A stretch of DNA of 64,000 nucleotides. Origin: CBDDLJ01 sp965230635. Its GTDB lineage: Bacteria > Pseudomonadota > Gammaproteobacteria > UBA1113. The notes under the pieces are model-generated. The model had not been told where the DNA came from, made no database searches, and was given only the letters and a program-made list of their open reading frames with translations. The position numbers and the translations under genes were made by a program. Positions 27,535 through 37,117 of the stretch are shown in pieces; within the stretch, counting starts at the first letter, position 1; each line of letters begins with the position of its first letter. Location of the stretch: contig CBDDLJ010000016.1 of NCBI GenBank assembly GCA_965230635.1, positions 124,001 to 188,000 of the forward strand, written 5' to 3'.

Positions 27535-30500
27535 ATGACAAACACTGCAAGGAGAGAAAACGTCGCGGAAGATGCAGGGTTAACCGACAGTAAGAGCAAA
27601 ATCCATCAGGAATTAGCAAAAAAACAAAGTACATTGCCTGCAAAAGCCTCGGCAAAGGAAGTGCCGCCTTTTATCACGGTTAAACATTTATTAGCCGAAT
27701 ACAATCAGTACGATGAACAAATAGCTGAAAAGTTTCCTCACTATAAAACCAAACTGGTGGCAGTGATGTGTGAAGCAAGCACACAACTATCACATGATAA
27801 TGAAGAAAACGCGAAAGCGTTATTGGATTTAATAGACAGTGGTAATAGCAAAGTCATCAAGAAGTTGGCCGAGCAACTGTGTGTTAACTTGGCGGATACA
27901 TCGCACAACAATTGGGAGACGATGTATTTGTCGATAGCAACATTTGCGCATCATGTGCCAAATCACTTGCTCGGGTATGATGATGCCTATCAGTTATTAG
28001 CGGCCTTATCTTCTCGGATAAAAGCGATGTTAGCATCGGAGCCGACCTTGTTGTTACCTGCGGTCTATGCGATGCATTTGCTGATTTTAAAGATGCTTGC
28101 TGCTGGAGTGATGCATATAACAGAAGAAAAACGAACGACTATTAAAGAGTGGTTATCTGCAGTGAAAGAGACCGTGAATGAGCTAGTTAAGATCACAGAA
28201 GAAAGTAAGCCACACTACCGTTTTTACCAGAAACTGGGCTGTATATTGTCCTCAGAGATAGCAAATACGGTGGCTTTATCACACTATGATAAAGCGATGT
28301 TAACGGCTATTAAAACATTTTTTTCAACCAGTGAGCGATTATTTGATGAAGGTATTTTAAAAACCGAGAGCAAACGAGCTAAGCGAATAAAACGAATGAA
28401 AGCAAGTGGATTATTCGTTTTTCAATTAGCCCGTTGTGCCACATCCTGGTACGGAACAGTGCAGAGCGCTCGGCTATTGGTAACCTCATCCATCGCATCG
28501 ACATGGCAATGTTTGAACGCAGGACGGCAATTGATGTCACCGTTGATAAAGCAAACGAAAACGCATCTCATTGATTCTAGGGAAGAAGCGTGTTTAATTG
28601 ATTTTTTGAAAGGTTGGTACCAGGCAGAAGATGGTTTAGCCCGGTTAGAGTTGCTGGAAGGCGACAAGACAGAAGTGAGCGAAGACTATGGTTACTTGTA
28701 TGGTATGGTAACGTTGCTGGGATGGATTTATGATGAAAGCGATGACGATTTGTCATCTGCGATACAGGAGCGCATGGTTGCCTATTTCAACGATATAAAC
28801 GATAAAACAGTGCCTGAACAACAGCAATTATATGATACTATTTTGGATTGGATGATGCCTATTGTGAAAGATAAAGCCTTTTATGAATGGCCTACTGTAT
28901 TTATGTGTGGTGCCATCCCACAAGCGATAAATGATTATCAGCCCATTGAAAATGCGACAGCGCCTAGCCAGTGTCTCGATTGTTTAGCCACGGCGTGGTA
29001 TCAACAGTTTCCGCATGATGAGACTATTCAAGAAGCAAGTCATAAAGAGACAGTGACGTTGAGGTGGTTGAATTTATTCAAAAAACGCATTGAAAAGTCA
29101 CCGGAGAAACAATCGCCTTGGGGCGCATCTTGCTTAGAACAGCTGCATGCCGCTATGCCAGAGGAAAACGCTGGCAGCTTATCAACAAAGGAAACGGTAG
29201 GACGCCAACAAGAATCTCAAATAAGAACAATTGATAATGATGCGCGCATCACACATCGTGAGTCAACATTAAATTTGCCAATTACGTTACCGTTACCTTC
29301 AGTAGCAGCTTCTGATCATGCGCGAGTGAACATTAAAGTAACCATAAAAGACGCTTTTAATGTTTCTAGCAGCGGTACGAGCTTTGTACTACCTGAATTA
29401 TCGGTGTTAATAGCACATCTAGAAATACTAAGAGAAACGCATTTATCGCAAGACGATGTGGATATCTTTATTAATATTGCTAAGACGTGCCAACAGAATA
29501 GTTATATTGTTCATGCGGTATGTATTTATGCGCTGTTTTATAAGCGCAAGGAGAAAGACATTTATAGAGATACACACACGCTGCTGTTTTATCAAGAACA
29601 ATTAGCACCCTTGTTAAGCCAGAAGCCTTGCGAAGGTAAGCAGATCGTTTTTCAGTCTACGCAAGGTACATTTCATCAACCCGTAGAGATAAAGGATTCG
29701 GACATGTGGATTGATGTGGCATTACGCTTTAAGCAAAGTTGGTTAATGCATTATTTGCTCAGTCACGGTGATTCGTGCCAAGATTTTAATATGCAGTCGA
29801 CGGGCAAAGCAATCGGTGACGGCATAATTGAGGTTGAGTATGAAACTGTGTTTCATCGACTGTGCCGTTCGGGCATTGCCGACTTATCACTCTATCGGCG
29901 ATTTATAAAGATGTGGCCACAGGCGCTGGGTGCTCGGACGCCAGATTTTCATTTGCCCTTGCATAAAGCGGCATGTTTCGCTGATCAAAATGTATTTCAT
30001 TATTTAGCTGAAAAGACAGTAAAAACCTGGGTGCAAGCCGATAGTCAAGGTAATACGTTGCTGCATTTGGCTGCAATGTATGCTAATACTGAGGCGGTTG
30101 ATCTATTGTTGCAACAAGGTGTTGACGTAAATGCACGCAATAAGGATAAGCGCACACCATTACACTGTGCCGCAGCAGGCCCGCAGTTGGATCAAGGCAG
30201 TACACTGGTGGGTTATGCCGTGGTATTCAATAGTTTATTAGCGCAAGGGGCTGACCACGCGTGTGTAGATAGTTACCAAAAAACAGCTAGAGATATAGCA
30301 ATATCCTCAGGGAATGATGCGTTATTGGATATATTTGATAAGGCGCTCAATCGTATAGCGCCAAAACGATTATGGCAATATTGGCAGACTGCGATGATGT
30401 CTTACTATACGAAAGGGACGTTTGTGAAAAAACGACTATTTAATGACGATTATTTTTCATTGGCAGATTACTTTGTAAATCTTCAGGTGATAAAAAAACG

Positions 30501-33500
30501 AGATAACACAGTGGATAGGCAACAACTCCTTGACGACAAGCTGGACTATCAACCATTACGAGAGCGTGATAGGTTAATGGGTAAAAAAGAAACGATTGAA
30601 TTGGCTCATTTGTTTCAATCCTCAACCTATCAAGATAGCGATAGGCAAGCCTTGCCACCGGTAAATACCGTTGTAGCCTCCGGCGCTGCGGGTGTTGGTA
30701 AGACAACATTGATGGATTATTTGGCTTATCAGTGGGCGCTTTCTAGACAAGGAGAAGGTGAAGCGGGGTTGTGGTCAGCGTTTGATGCGGTATTAATGGT
30801 TCGGTGTCGCGACTTGCATCCTGAGCAAATAGGCTCTGATGTTCGAACTATCACGCAGCTGTTACATCGCGCCTGCTGGGGTTCATTAAGGTTATCAGCT
30901 GATGATACGCAGTCACTGCTCGCCAGGCTTGAACAATCTCCTGCTAGGTGCTTGCTGCTGCTAGATGGATTAGATGAACTGCCAGAGCCCAAGCAAGCGT
31001 ATTGGCGTGATTTGTTGGTACAATTATTTGAGCTACCATTTAAGAAATTAGTAACGACTCGGCCGTATGCGATAGACAGATTACAGCAATGGATAAACTA
31101 TGACGGGCTAGTTGAAATCAGTGGTTTTACAGATAGCAATGTGGCAGTGTATTTTGAAAAAGTGCTGGGCCAATCGAATGAAACCGAGATTTTTATTCAG
31201 GAAGTGAAAAAGAACCAGGACCTTTGGGCCATCACACATATCCCCATTCATGCGTATTTATTAAAAAACTGGTGGGTAACCACCTGTTCACAAGTAAGGC
31301 GTGCTCAGCTGGCAACATTATCGATGACTGATTTGTATCGTTCACTGATAGTAGATGTGTGTCGGCGTTATCTATCGAAAACAGGCAAATTAAATGGCAG
31401 TGAGTTGTTAGATGATGATGTAGTGCTGGATGACTCACGCGTTCATTGTCTGTTAGAAACATTGGGGTATTGGGCTTTTGAAGGGTTACGGCAGGATACC
31501 GCACAATTATCTATCCGCTGGTTAAGCGGCATTCAAGGGAATGATGAAGAGCCGACGCTATTATCGGTGAATCAATTCAAGCAACTCAATGTAGATTATT
31601 TGAAAGTGCTAGGTTTATTGAAGCAAGTCGGCAATAACATAAGAGGGCAACAACGTTTTGAATTTCTCCACTTATCATTTCAAGAATTTTTAGCCGCTAG
31701 TGCGATAGCGGTAACGTTGAGAACAGGTACCGAGAAAGAAAAAATACATATCATTCACGTCATTCATGCGTACAAATACCATCTGAATTTTACTTTGGTT
31801 TGGCCTATGGTATCTGGTTTGCTGAAAGGATACCCTAGAGTATTAAATGATTTTTTCTCACATCTAGTCGCAGGACCTCGAGACTGGATTGGGTTTATCG
31901 AATTTGAGTTGCTGATGCGCTGTTTTGAATCAAGTTTGACATTAAATGCAGACACAAGCACCTTAGGCTCACAACAGCAAAGCTTGCTGCAGATCATTCG
32001 ACGACACATTCAGCAGTTTGCCACACTGCTAGTAATTTGGCAGCAATCTACTTTAGATATTTTGTCCACGTGTCCTAAACTTACTCGATTGAATGCGGGT
32101 GCGGTATTCACGTTCCTTCAGGATCAGTCTGTGAATGGAATGTATCGCTGTAAACTGGCGAGAAGCACCGTTGCCTCGTTGTCGGAAAGTCCTGATTTTT
32201 TGGAGGTGATACTGACACTTCTTCAAGAGCAGCGTATGGATGAATGGGTTCGTAGCGATCTGGCGGGCAGCGTTGTTGCCTCGTTGTCGGAAACGCCCGG
32301 CTTTGCAGAGGCGGTATTGAGACTTCTTCGGGACTCGTGTGTGGCTGGAAGAGTTCGTTGCAAATTGGCGGCAATCACCGTTGCCTTGTTGTCGGAAAAT
32401 CCTAGTTTTGTGGATGCGGTATTAACACTTCTTCGGGATTCGTGTGTGTATGGTAAGGTCCGCTGCGATCTGGTGGTAAGCGCTATTGACTCACTGTCGG
32501 CAAATCCCGGTTTTGTGGATGCGGTATTGACGCTCTTTGGGGATTCACGCGTGGATGGAGGGGATCGCTGTAAACTGGCGGTGAGCGCTATTACCTCATT
32601 GCCAGAAAATCCTGATGTTGATGAGATAATATTGGCGCTTCTTCAGGACTCGTGTGTGGATGGAAGGGATCGCTGCGATCTGGGGATAGATGCCGCTGCC
32701 TGGTTGTCGGGAAAATCCGGTTTTGTAGATGTGGTATTGAAGCTTCTTCTGGATCCAAGTGTGTATGGATGGGCTCGCTGTAAACTGGCGGCACGCACCG
32801 TTACCTCGTTGCCAGAAAACCCTAATATTGTGGAGGCGGTGTTGATTCTCCTTCGGAACTCGCGTGTGTATGGATGGGCTCGCTGCGATCTAGCGGCAAG
32901 TGCTGCTACCTCATTATCGAAAAATCCTGATGTTGTGAAGGAGGTATTGATGCTCCTTCGGAACCAGTTTGTGGATACAGGTGAGCGCTGCCGACTGGCG
33001 GCACGTACCGTTGCCTCGTTGTCAGAAACACCTGGTGTTATGGAGGTGATATTGATGTTCCTTCAGGACCCGCGTGTGAGTGGATGGATCCGTGGCAAAC
33101 TAGTGGCAAGTCTTGTTGCCTCATTATCAGAAACGTCTGTTGTTGTGGAGACAGTATTGACGTTACTTCGGGATCCGTGTGTGGATGGAAGGGCTCGCTG
33201 CGAACTAGTGGCAAGTCTTGTTGCCTCATTATCAGAAACGTCTGTTGTTGTAGAGACGGTATTGACGTTACTTCGGGATCCGTGTGTGGATGGAGGGGCT
33301 CGCTGCGAACTGGCGGCAGACACCATTGCCTCGTTGTTGGAAAATCCTGGTTTTGTGAAGGCGGTATTGATGCTTCTTCGGGACCCGCGTGTGCATGGAA
33401 TGTATCGCTATAAACTGGCAGAAAGCGCCATTGTATCATTGTCGGAAAATTCTGGTGTTATAGATACAGTATTGATGTTCCTTCGAGACCCACATGCGGA

Positions 33501-34260
33501 TCGAAAGTATTGCTGCGAGCTGGCGGTACGTGCCTTTGCTTTGTTGTCGGAAAATCCCGGTTTTGTGGAGGCGGTGTTGATGCTCCTTCGGGATCCGCGT
33601 GTAGATGGAAGAGCTCGCTGCGATCTGGCGGAAAGCGCTGTTACCAGGCTGTCAGAAAATTCTGATATTGTTAATGCGGTATTGAAGCTCCTTCGGGACC
33701 AGAGTATAGATAGAGGCGATTGCCGTCGTATGGCGGAAATTACCTGCCAGCATTGTGCTAAATGGCCTAACAAAACCCTTGCCTTCCTTGACAGTTTATT
33801 TGTCGAAGACTGTAATGGAATGGAACTGTCTTGGAATATCGATATTCCCGTGTATTTACTGCTCCCCTTGTATGAAAAGACTCATGAGAAAGGACGCCAG
33901 TATATTAGAGCGCAATTAGTAAAACACCGTGTCTTAGTGTATGATCGAGCAGGTACTGTTTTGGTGAGGCAAGTGGAGCAAACCGAACGCCTCCATTTAT
34001 CACAATCGACCATTCAGCAAATTAAACAGTTCCTTCAATCTTATTGCCTGACATCTGATGGTCCAGCAAGTGCTGTATCTCAGCTGAGCTTCTTTGCAGC
34101 ATCAACAGCTACGAGTTCTTCATCTTCGCAGTGCACTAAAGGGAAAAAAGCTTGCCGACCAAAATGCACAATCATAGCAACATCGACAACCACGAGCTCT
34201 TCATCTTCGCAGCACACTAAAAGGAAAAAAAATCACCGACGAAAATGCACGATCATGTAA
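27535..34260 (+). CDS. Giant NLR-like protein: ankyrin repeats, NACHT NTPase, helical repeats, CaaX tail
   Basis: 2241 residues. 1-800: largely helical, unrecognised. About 805-935: ankyrin repeats (GNTLLHLAAMYANTEAVDLL, KRTPLHCAAAG). About 1040-1300: NACHT-type STAND NTPase with Walker A GAAGVGKTT (1050-1058) and Walker B LLLLDGLDELPE (D1144, D1147, E1148), then TTRPYAIDRL. 1527-2086: sixteen exact 35-residue units, each two predicted helices (RCxLAxxxVxSLSExPxF / VxAVLxLLRDP), an alpha-solenoid sensor-like array. The end is Ser-rich, then polybasic TKRKKNHRRKCTIM, a CaaX prenylation box. Effector-NTPase-repeat order mirrors NLR/STAND proteins, including bacterial anti-phage NACHT proteins; ankyrins and CaaX instead favour a host-directed, membrane-targeted effector. 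Confidence 0.85.
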   Translation: MTNTARRENVAEDAGLTDSKSKIHQELAKKQSTLPAKASAKEVPPFITVKHLLAEYNQYDEQIAEKFPHYKTKLVAVMCEASTQLSHDNEENAKALLDLIDSGNSKVIKKLAEQLCVNLADTSHNNWETMYLSIATFAHHVPNHLLGYDDAYQLLAALSSRIKAMLASEPTLLLPAVYAMHLLILKMLAAGVMHITEEKRTTIKEWLSAVKETVNELVKITEESKPHYRFYQKLGCILSSEIANTVALSHYDKAMLTAIKTFFSTSERLFDEGILKTESKRAKRIKRMKASGLFVFQLARCATSWYGTVQSARLLVTSSIASTWQCLNAGRQLMSPLIKQTKTHLIDSREEACLIDFLKGWYQAEDGLARLELLEGDKTEVSEDYGYLYGMVTLLGWIYDESDDDLSSAIQERMVAYFNDINDKTVPEQQQLYDTILDWMMPIVKDKAFYEWPTVFMCGAIPQAINDYQPIENATAPSQCLDCLATAWYQQFPHDETIQEASHKETVTLRWLNLFKKRIEKSPEKQSPWGASCLEQLHAAMPEENAGSLSTKETVGRQQESQIRTIDNDARITHRESTLNLPITLPLPSVAASDHARVNIKVTIKDAFNVSSSGTSFVLPELSVLIAHLEILRETHLSQDDVDIFINIAKTCQQNSYIVHAVCIYALFYKRKEKDIYRDTHTLLFYQEQLAPLLSQKPCEGKQIVFQSTQGTFHQPVEIKDSDMWIDVALRFKQSWLMHYLLSHGDSCQDFNMQSTGKAIGDGIIEVEYETVFHRLCRSGIADLSLYRRFIKMWPQALGARTPDFHLPLHKAACFADQNVFHYLAEKTVKTWVQADSQGNTLLHLAAMYANTEAVDLLLQQGVDVNARNKDKRTPLHCAAAGPQLDQGSTLVGYAVVFNSLLAQGADHACVDSYQKTARDIAISSGNDALLDIFDKALNRIAPKRLWQYWQTAMMSYYTKGTFVKKRLFNDDYFSLADYFVNLQVIKKRDNTVDRQQLLDDKLDYQPLRERDRLMGKKETIELAHLFQSSTYQDSDRQALPPVNTVVASGAAGVGKTTLMDYLAYQWALSRQGEGEAGLWSAFDAVLMVRCRDLHPEQIGSDVRTITQLLHRACWGSLRLSADDTQSLLARLEQSPARCLLLLDGLDELPEPKQAYWRDLLVQLFELPFKKLVTTRPYAIDRLQQWINYDGLVEISGFTDSNVAVYFEKVLGQSNETEIFIQEVKKNQDLWAITHIPIHAYLLKNWWVTTCSQVRRAQLATLSMTDLYRSLIVDVCRRYLSKTGKLNGSELLDDDVVLDDSRVHCLLETLGYWAFEGLRQDTAQLSIRWLSGIQGNDEEPTLLSVNQFKQLNVDYLKVLGLLKQVGNNIRGQQRFEFLHLSFQEFLAASAIAVTLRTGTEKEKIHIIHVIHAYKYHLNFTLVWPMVSGLLKGYPRVLNDFFSHLVAGPRDWIGFIEFELLMRCFESSLTLNADTSTLGSQQQSLLQIIRRHIQQFATLLVIWQQSTLDILSTCPKLTRLNAGAVFTFLQDQSVNGMYRCKLARSTVASLSESPDFLEVILTLLQEQRMDEWVRSDLAGSVVASLSETPGFAEAVLRLLRDSCVAGRVRCKLAAITVALLSENPSFVDAVLTLLRDSCVYGKVRCDLVVSAIDSLSANPGFVDAVLTLFGDSRVDGGDRCKLAVSAITSLPENPDVDEIILALLQDSCVDGRDRCDLGIDAAAWLSGKSGFVDVVLKLLLDPSVYGWARCKLAARTVTSLPENPNIVEAVLILLRNSRVYGWARCDLAASAATSLSKNPDVVKEVLMLLRNQFVDTGERCRLAARTVASLSETPGVMEVILMFLQDPRVSGWIRGKLVASLVASLSETSVVVETVLTLLRDPCVDGRARCELVASLVASLSETSVVVETVLTLLRDPCVDGGARCELAADTIASLLENPGFVKAVLMLLRDPRVHGMYRYKLAESAIVSLSENSGVIDTVLMFLRDPHADRKYCCELAVRAFALLSENPGFVEAVLMLLRDPRVDGRARCDLAESAVTRLSENSDIVNAVLKLLRDQSIDRGDCRRMAEITCQHCAKWPNKTLAFLDSLFVEDCNGMELSWNIDIPVYLLLPLYEKTHEKGRQYIRAQLVKHRVLVYDRAGTVLVRQVEQTERLHLSQSTIQQIKQFLQSYCLTSDGPASAVSQLSFFAASTATSSSSSQCTKGKKACRPKCTIIATSTTTSSSSSQHTKRKKNHRRKCTIM
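32113..33792 (+). repeat. Sixteen in-frame 105-bp repeats in the giant gene
   Basis: Units start every 105 bp from 32113 to 33688 with no insertion or deletion, each coding 35 residues. Units 11 and 12 (boundary near 33205) are nearly identical over a full unit, indicating recent duplication. The stretch looks more GC-rich than the surrounding genes. The last unit is degenerate. Confidence 0.9.
34111..34257 (+). repeat. 81-bp tandem duplication of the CaaX-bearing C-terminus
   Basis: The segment at 34111-34191 is repeated from 34192. The first copy encodes a Ser stretch, basic residues and CTII, now internal; the second ends in CTIM and the stop. The ancestral protein therefore probably ended after the first CaaX-like motif. 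Confidence 0.85.
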
Positions 34261-34564
34261 TTTATGTAAGTGTTCAATTAATCTTTCAATTACCCACAAG
34301 TATTTAGTTATTTGCTAAAAGTTATGAGCATTAAAACAGTAATTATTCAGTAGATCAATTAAATTTAGGAGATGTATTACATCATCTGTGATAAGTTAAA
34401 TCACGTTGATGTAAAAAATTATTACTTATTATCTTATCTGTGTTAATACTTATGAGAGCAAGAAGTGAGAGAATCATTATTAGAATTAACTATTATTTTG
34501 CCTCAGGAATCAAAAACGTAAAATTGGATAAATAAATAAAGAAACAACAGACTGTCATTTCAGG

Positions 34565-35022
34565 GATATTCGTTTGAAGAAAAGGTTTAAATCGCTATTT
34601 AACCGATTGTAGAGAGAAGTAGGAGAAACGAATTCTTTTTCTTGTCAAGACTGGACAAATACCAAAGCGGCATATGGTCATTTTTCTAATGAGTGCATTA
34701 TAGCGTTTCCCTCTATTGTTGACCTATACTAAGACTTCATCTAGCGCCTGCTTGCTTGGTTATTCAAAAGCTTATTTACAATAAGTAAACGTCGCTTTTG
34801 AAATCTCGCAAGCAAACACTATACTCGCTTAGAATAGGTCAACAATAGAGGGAAACGTTATAAGGTATCAACTATATTGCCTGTGCAGTGTTGGTATGGA
34901 CACGACTCAAACAAATTGCTTATAAAATAGGCGTGACTATCTATCAAATAAAGAAGGTGCTATTACGAAATTGCTTTACCCAACAGCTTAAAATGCTAGA
35001 GGTGACAATGAGTTTTGTGTAA
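34565..35022 (+). pseudogene. Tn5-like (IS4-group) transposase remnant interrupted by a 166-bp element
   Basis: Left fragment (34565-34697) reads RLKKRFKSLFNRL, a stop, then SCQDWTNTKAAYGHFSNE, which matches the N-terminal DNA-binding domain of Tn5-type transposases. Right fragment (about 34871-35022) reads VWTRLKQIAYKIGVTIYQIK and LLRNCFTQQLK, a typical IS4-group C-terminus. The catalytic middle is gone and the palindromic element 34698-34863 lies between them. The remaining 34261-34564 and 35023-35287 hold nothing I recognise. Confidence 0.65.
34698..34863. mobile_element. 166-bp palindromic MITE-like element, copy A
   Basis: Terminal inverted repeats of about 36 bp (TTATAGCGTTTCCCTC at 34698, reverse complement ending at 34863) with two or so mismatches. 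The core contains TTCAAAAGCTTATTTACA and ends in a GCAAGC motif. It has no ORF. The same length and layout occur at 45919-46084 (opposite orientation), and a second subfamily at 44022 and 60545. Confidence 0.85.
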
Positions 35023-35287
35023 GCCCTGTAAATAATATAAACTCATTTACATTATCTCCATTCATCTTTCTTCATTATATTGTAATTCAGTATGTTAGGA
35101 GGACATAATAAAAACTGGTATCTTGAGGCGGGATAGACCTATTCGCTAGATAACTTTAAAATTGCCAGATAAATATAAATTATTAACAAAAAATAGTTGA
35201 CTTTTATTTTGGTGATAGTTAATATCTGCTTAGCAGAATTGAAGCAATACTCAGCGAAACAAATATTAACATAGTTATATTAGCCAG

Positions 35288-37117
35288 ATGATAAGTACGA
35301 AATATTTAACACATTATCCAGCTAATAGAATTCGAAATAAATCTTATAGAAGGCGTAAGCAAGATATGACAAAAAAAAGAAAGCGTTCTGAAAGCCATCA
35401 GGCAAGTCAAGACAGTGCGGTTAAACCTAATAAGAAAAAAAATACGACGGATAGAAGAAAGCTTTCTTATATAGAAATGCTACCAAAAAAGATACTTATC
35501 TATGAAATTGGTCCTCGTCTTAGCTTACGCGATGCTAGTCAATTCTGCCAAGCCAATAGCTTTTTTTACAATGCTCTGAATCGTCCATCATATTGGAGAA
35601 CAAGAATAGAAAATGACTTTCAAGTTCCTAACGCTCTTGCTAATAGCACACAAGTACCTAAAGCTGTTTATCAACGCCTGCATGCTTTAAAAACATCACC
35701 TATATCAAGGGGATTACTAAAAAGAATACGCTATAACTATCTCGATGTAAAACAAGACTATCCACCTTTATTTCATCATGCTGTATCTGAAAAAATGCTG
35801 TCTTCAATAGAGCCATGGATGCAAAAGTGGGTGCTACAATTCTGGTTAAACTCAGCAGCCCGTCTTGGCAATGAAGAACTTGTCCAATGGTTAATGGATG
35901 AGGCTCGCGGTGACATACAGTGTAAACCAGACGAAGATACACTCGGAAAAGCTGCTCAATCAGGTAATCTCTCCCTTGTCGAATGGTTAATGGATGAGGC
36001 TCGCGATGACATGCAGTGCAAACCAGACGAAGATACACTCGGAAAAGCTGCTCAATCAGGTAATCTCTCCCTTGTCGAATGGTTAATGGATGAGGCTCGT
36101 GGTGACATGCAGCGCAAACCAGACAATGAGACACTCAATAATGCCGCTAAGTCAGGTAACTTCGCTCTTGTTGAATGGTTAATAGATGAGGCTCGTGGTG
36201 ACATGCAGTGTGAACTAGGCAAAGAGGCAATCATAAGAGCTATTGAACTAGGTCTCTCCCTTGCTCCATCGTTAGTAGAGCGTATGGAATCCGGTTTAGT
36301 GGAGAACGAGGATCTGGAGCTGGAAATTAGCAAAGAATCTCTCTACGGTGCTGCTCGTTCAGGTAACCTCTCCCTTGTTCAATGGCTAATGAATGATTGG
36401 GACGTAACATTATCAAAAGACATATTACCCAAAGCTGCTCGTTCAGGTAATCTCTCCCTTGTTCAATGGTTAATGGAAAATTACGCAAAATACGATTACC
36501 AGGCAGACGATGATGACATAGACTTCTGTAGACCAAGAACCGAAGTGCTCAATTCTGCTGCTCGTTCAGGTAATCTCTCCCTTGTTCAGTGGTTAATGGA
36601 AAATTACGCAAAATACGATTACCAGGCAGACGATGATGAGTTCGATGATGACATAGACTTATGTAGATCAAGAACCGAAGTGCTCAATTCTGCTGCTCGT
36701 TCAGGTAATCTTTTACTTGTCCAATGGTTAATGAGTGAGGTGAGTGGTGAAAGGCAATGCACACCAGGCAAATTTACATTCAGAAATGCTGCTCGTTCAG
36801 GTAATCTTGCCCTCGTCCAATGGCTAACACCTTTCGCACTTTTCGCACCTTTAGTAGATGAGGATGGTTGTTTAATTGAATACAGTGATGATGACAATGA
36901 TTATTATCCATCTCACTTAACAGGACTTAAAGCAGCGATTGCTTCAGGTAACCTCCCTCTTGTTCAATGGCTAATGCATGAAGATCGTGGTGACATGCAA
37001 TGTAAACCAGATGACGATGCACTCACTACCGCTATTTTTAAAAAGCATTTCCTTATCGTCCAATGGTTGATGTACAAGAATCGCGATGAAAAATATGAAA
37101 TGAAATGCCTTCTATGA
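35288..37117 (+). CDS. F-box protein with ankyrin-like repeats and NLS-like motif (candidate effector)
   Basis: 609 residues from ATG 35288; an internal ATG at 35366 would give 583. Residues 27-57 are basic with KKRKR (29-33), like a nuclear localisation signal. Residues about 61-108 match an F-box (LPKKILIYEIGPRLSLRDASQF, then SYWRTRI), the domain that recruits host SCF ubiquitin ligases. From about 190 there are ankyrin-like units of about 32 residues, AAxSGNLSLVxWLMDEARGD, related to repeats common in amoebal giant viruses and amoeba-associated bacteria. F-box plus ankyrin is also the plan of Legionella AnkB. The frame ends at MKCLL, and a further repeat-like piece follows in another frame (37104-37190), so the C-terminus may be truncated by a frameshift. 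Confidence 0.85.
   Translation: MISTKYLTHYPANRIRNKSYRRRKQDMTKKRKRSESHQASQDSAVKPNKKKNTTDRRKLSYIEMLPKKILIYEIGPRLSLRDASQFCQANSFFYNALNRPSYWRTRIENDFQVPNALANSTQVPKAVYQRLHALKTSPISRGLLKRIRYNYLDVKQDYPPLFHHAVSEKMLSSIEPWMQKWVLQFWLNSAARLGNEELVQWLMDEARGDIQCKPDEDTLGKAAQSGNLSLVEWLMDEARDDMQCKPDEDTLGKAAQSGNLSLVEWLMDEARGDMQRKPDNETLNNAAKSGNFALVEWLIDEARGDMQCELGKEAIIRAIELGLSLAPSLVERMESGLVENEDLELEISKESLYGAARSGNLSLVQWLMNDWDVTLSKDILPKAARSGNLSLVQWLMENYAKYDYQADDDDIDFCRPRTEVLNSAARSGNLSLVQWLMENYAKYDYQADDDEFDDDIDLCRSRTEVLNSAARSGNLLLVQWLMSEVSGERQCTPGKFTFRNAARSGNLALVQWLTPFALFAPLVDEDGCLIEYSDDDNDYYPSHLTGLKAAIASGNLPLVQWLMHEDRGDMQCKPDDDALTTAIFKKHFLIVQWLMYKNRDEKYEMKCLL
35885..36150 (+). repeat. Near-identical 96-bp tandem repeats in the F-box gene
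   Basis: The block GCTGCTCAATCAGGTAATCT recurs exactly 96 bp apart at 35951 and 36047, each copy coding 32 residues with almost no changes. Later repeat units (36350-37000) are more diverged and vary in length through acidic insertions. Confidence 0.8.

Noticed and set aside
33084..33413. Open frames antisense to the repeat array of the giant gene
   Set aside because: They arise because the 105-bp repeats lack stops in several frames; none has a start context or recognisable protein.
32113..33792. CRISPR array
   Set aside because: The regular 105-bp units are coding throughout, diverged and without constant repeat/variable spacer structure.
37108..37117. CaaX box at the end of the F-box protein (MKCLL)
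   Set aside because: The cysteine is third, not fourth, from the end, and the true C-terminus may be frameshifted.
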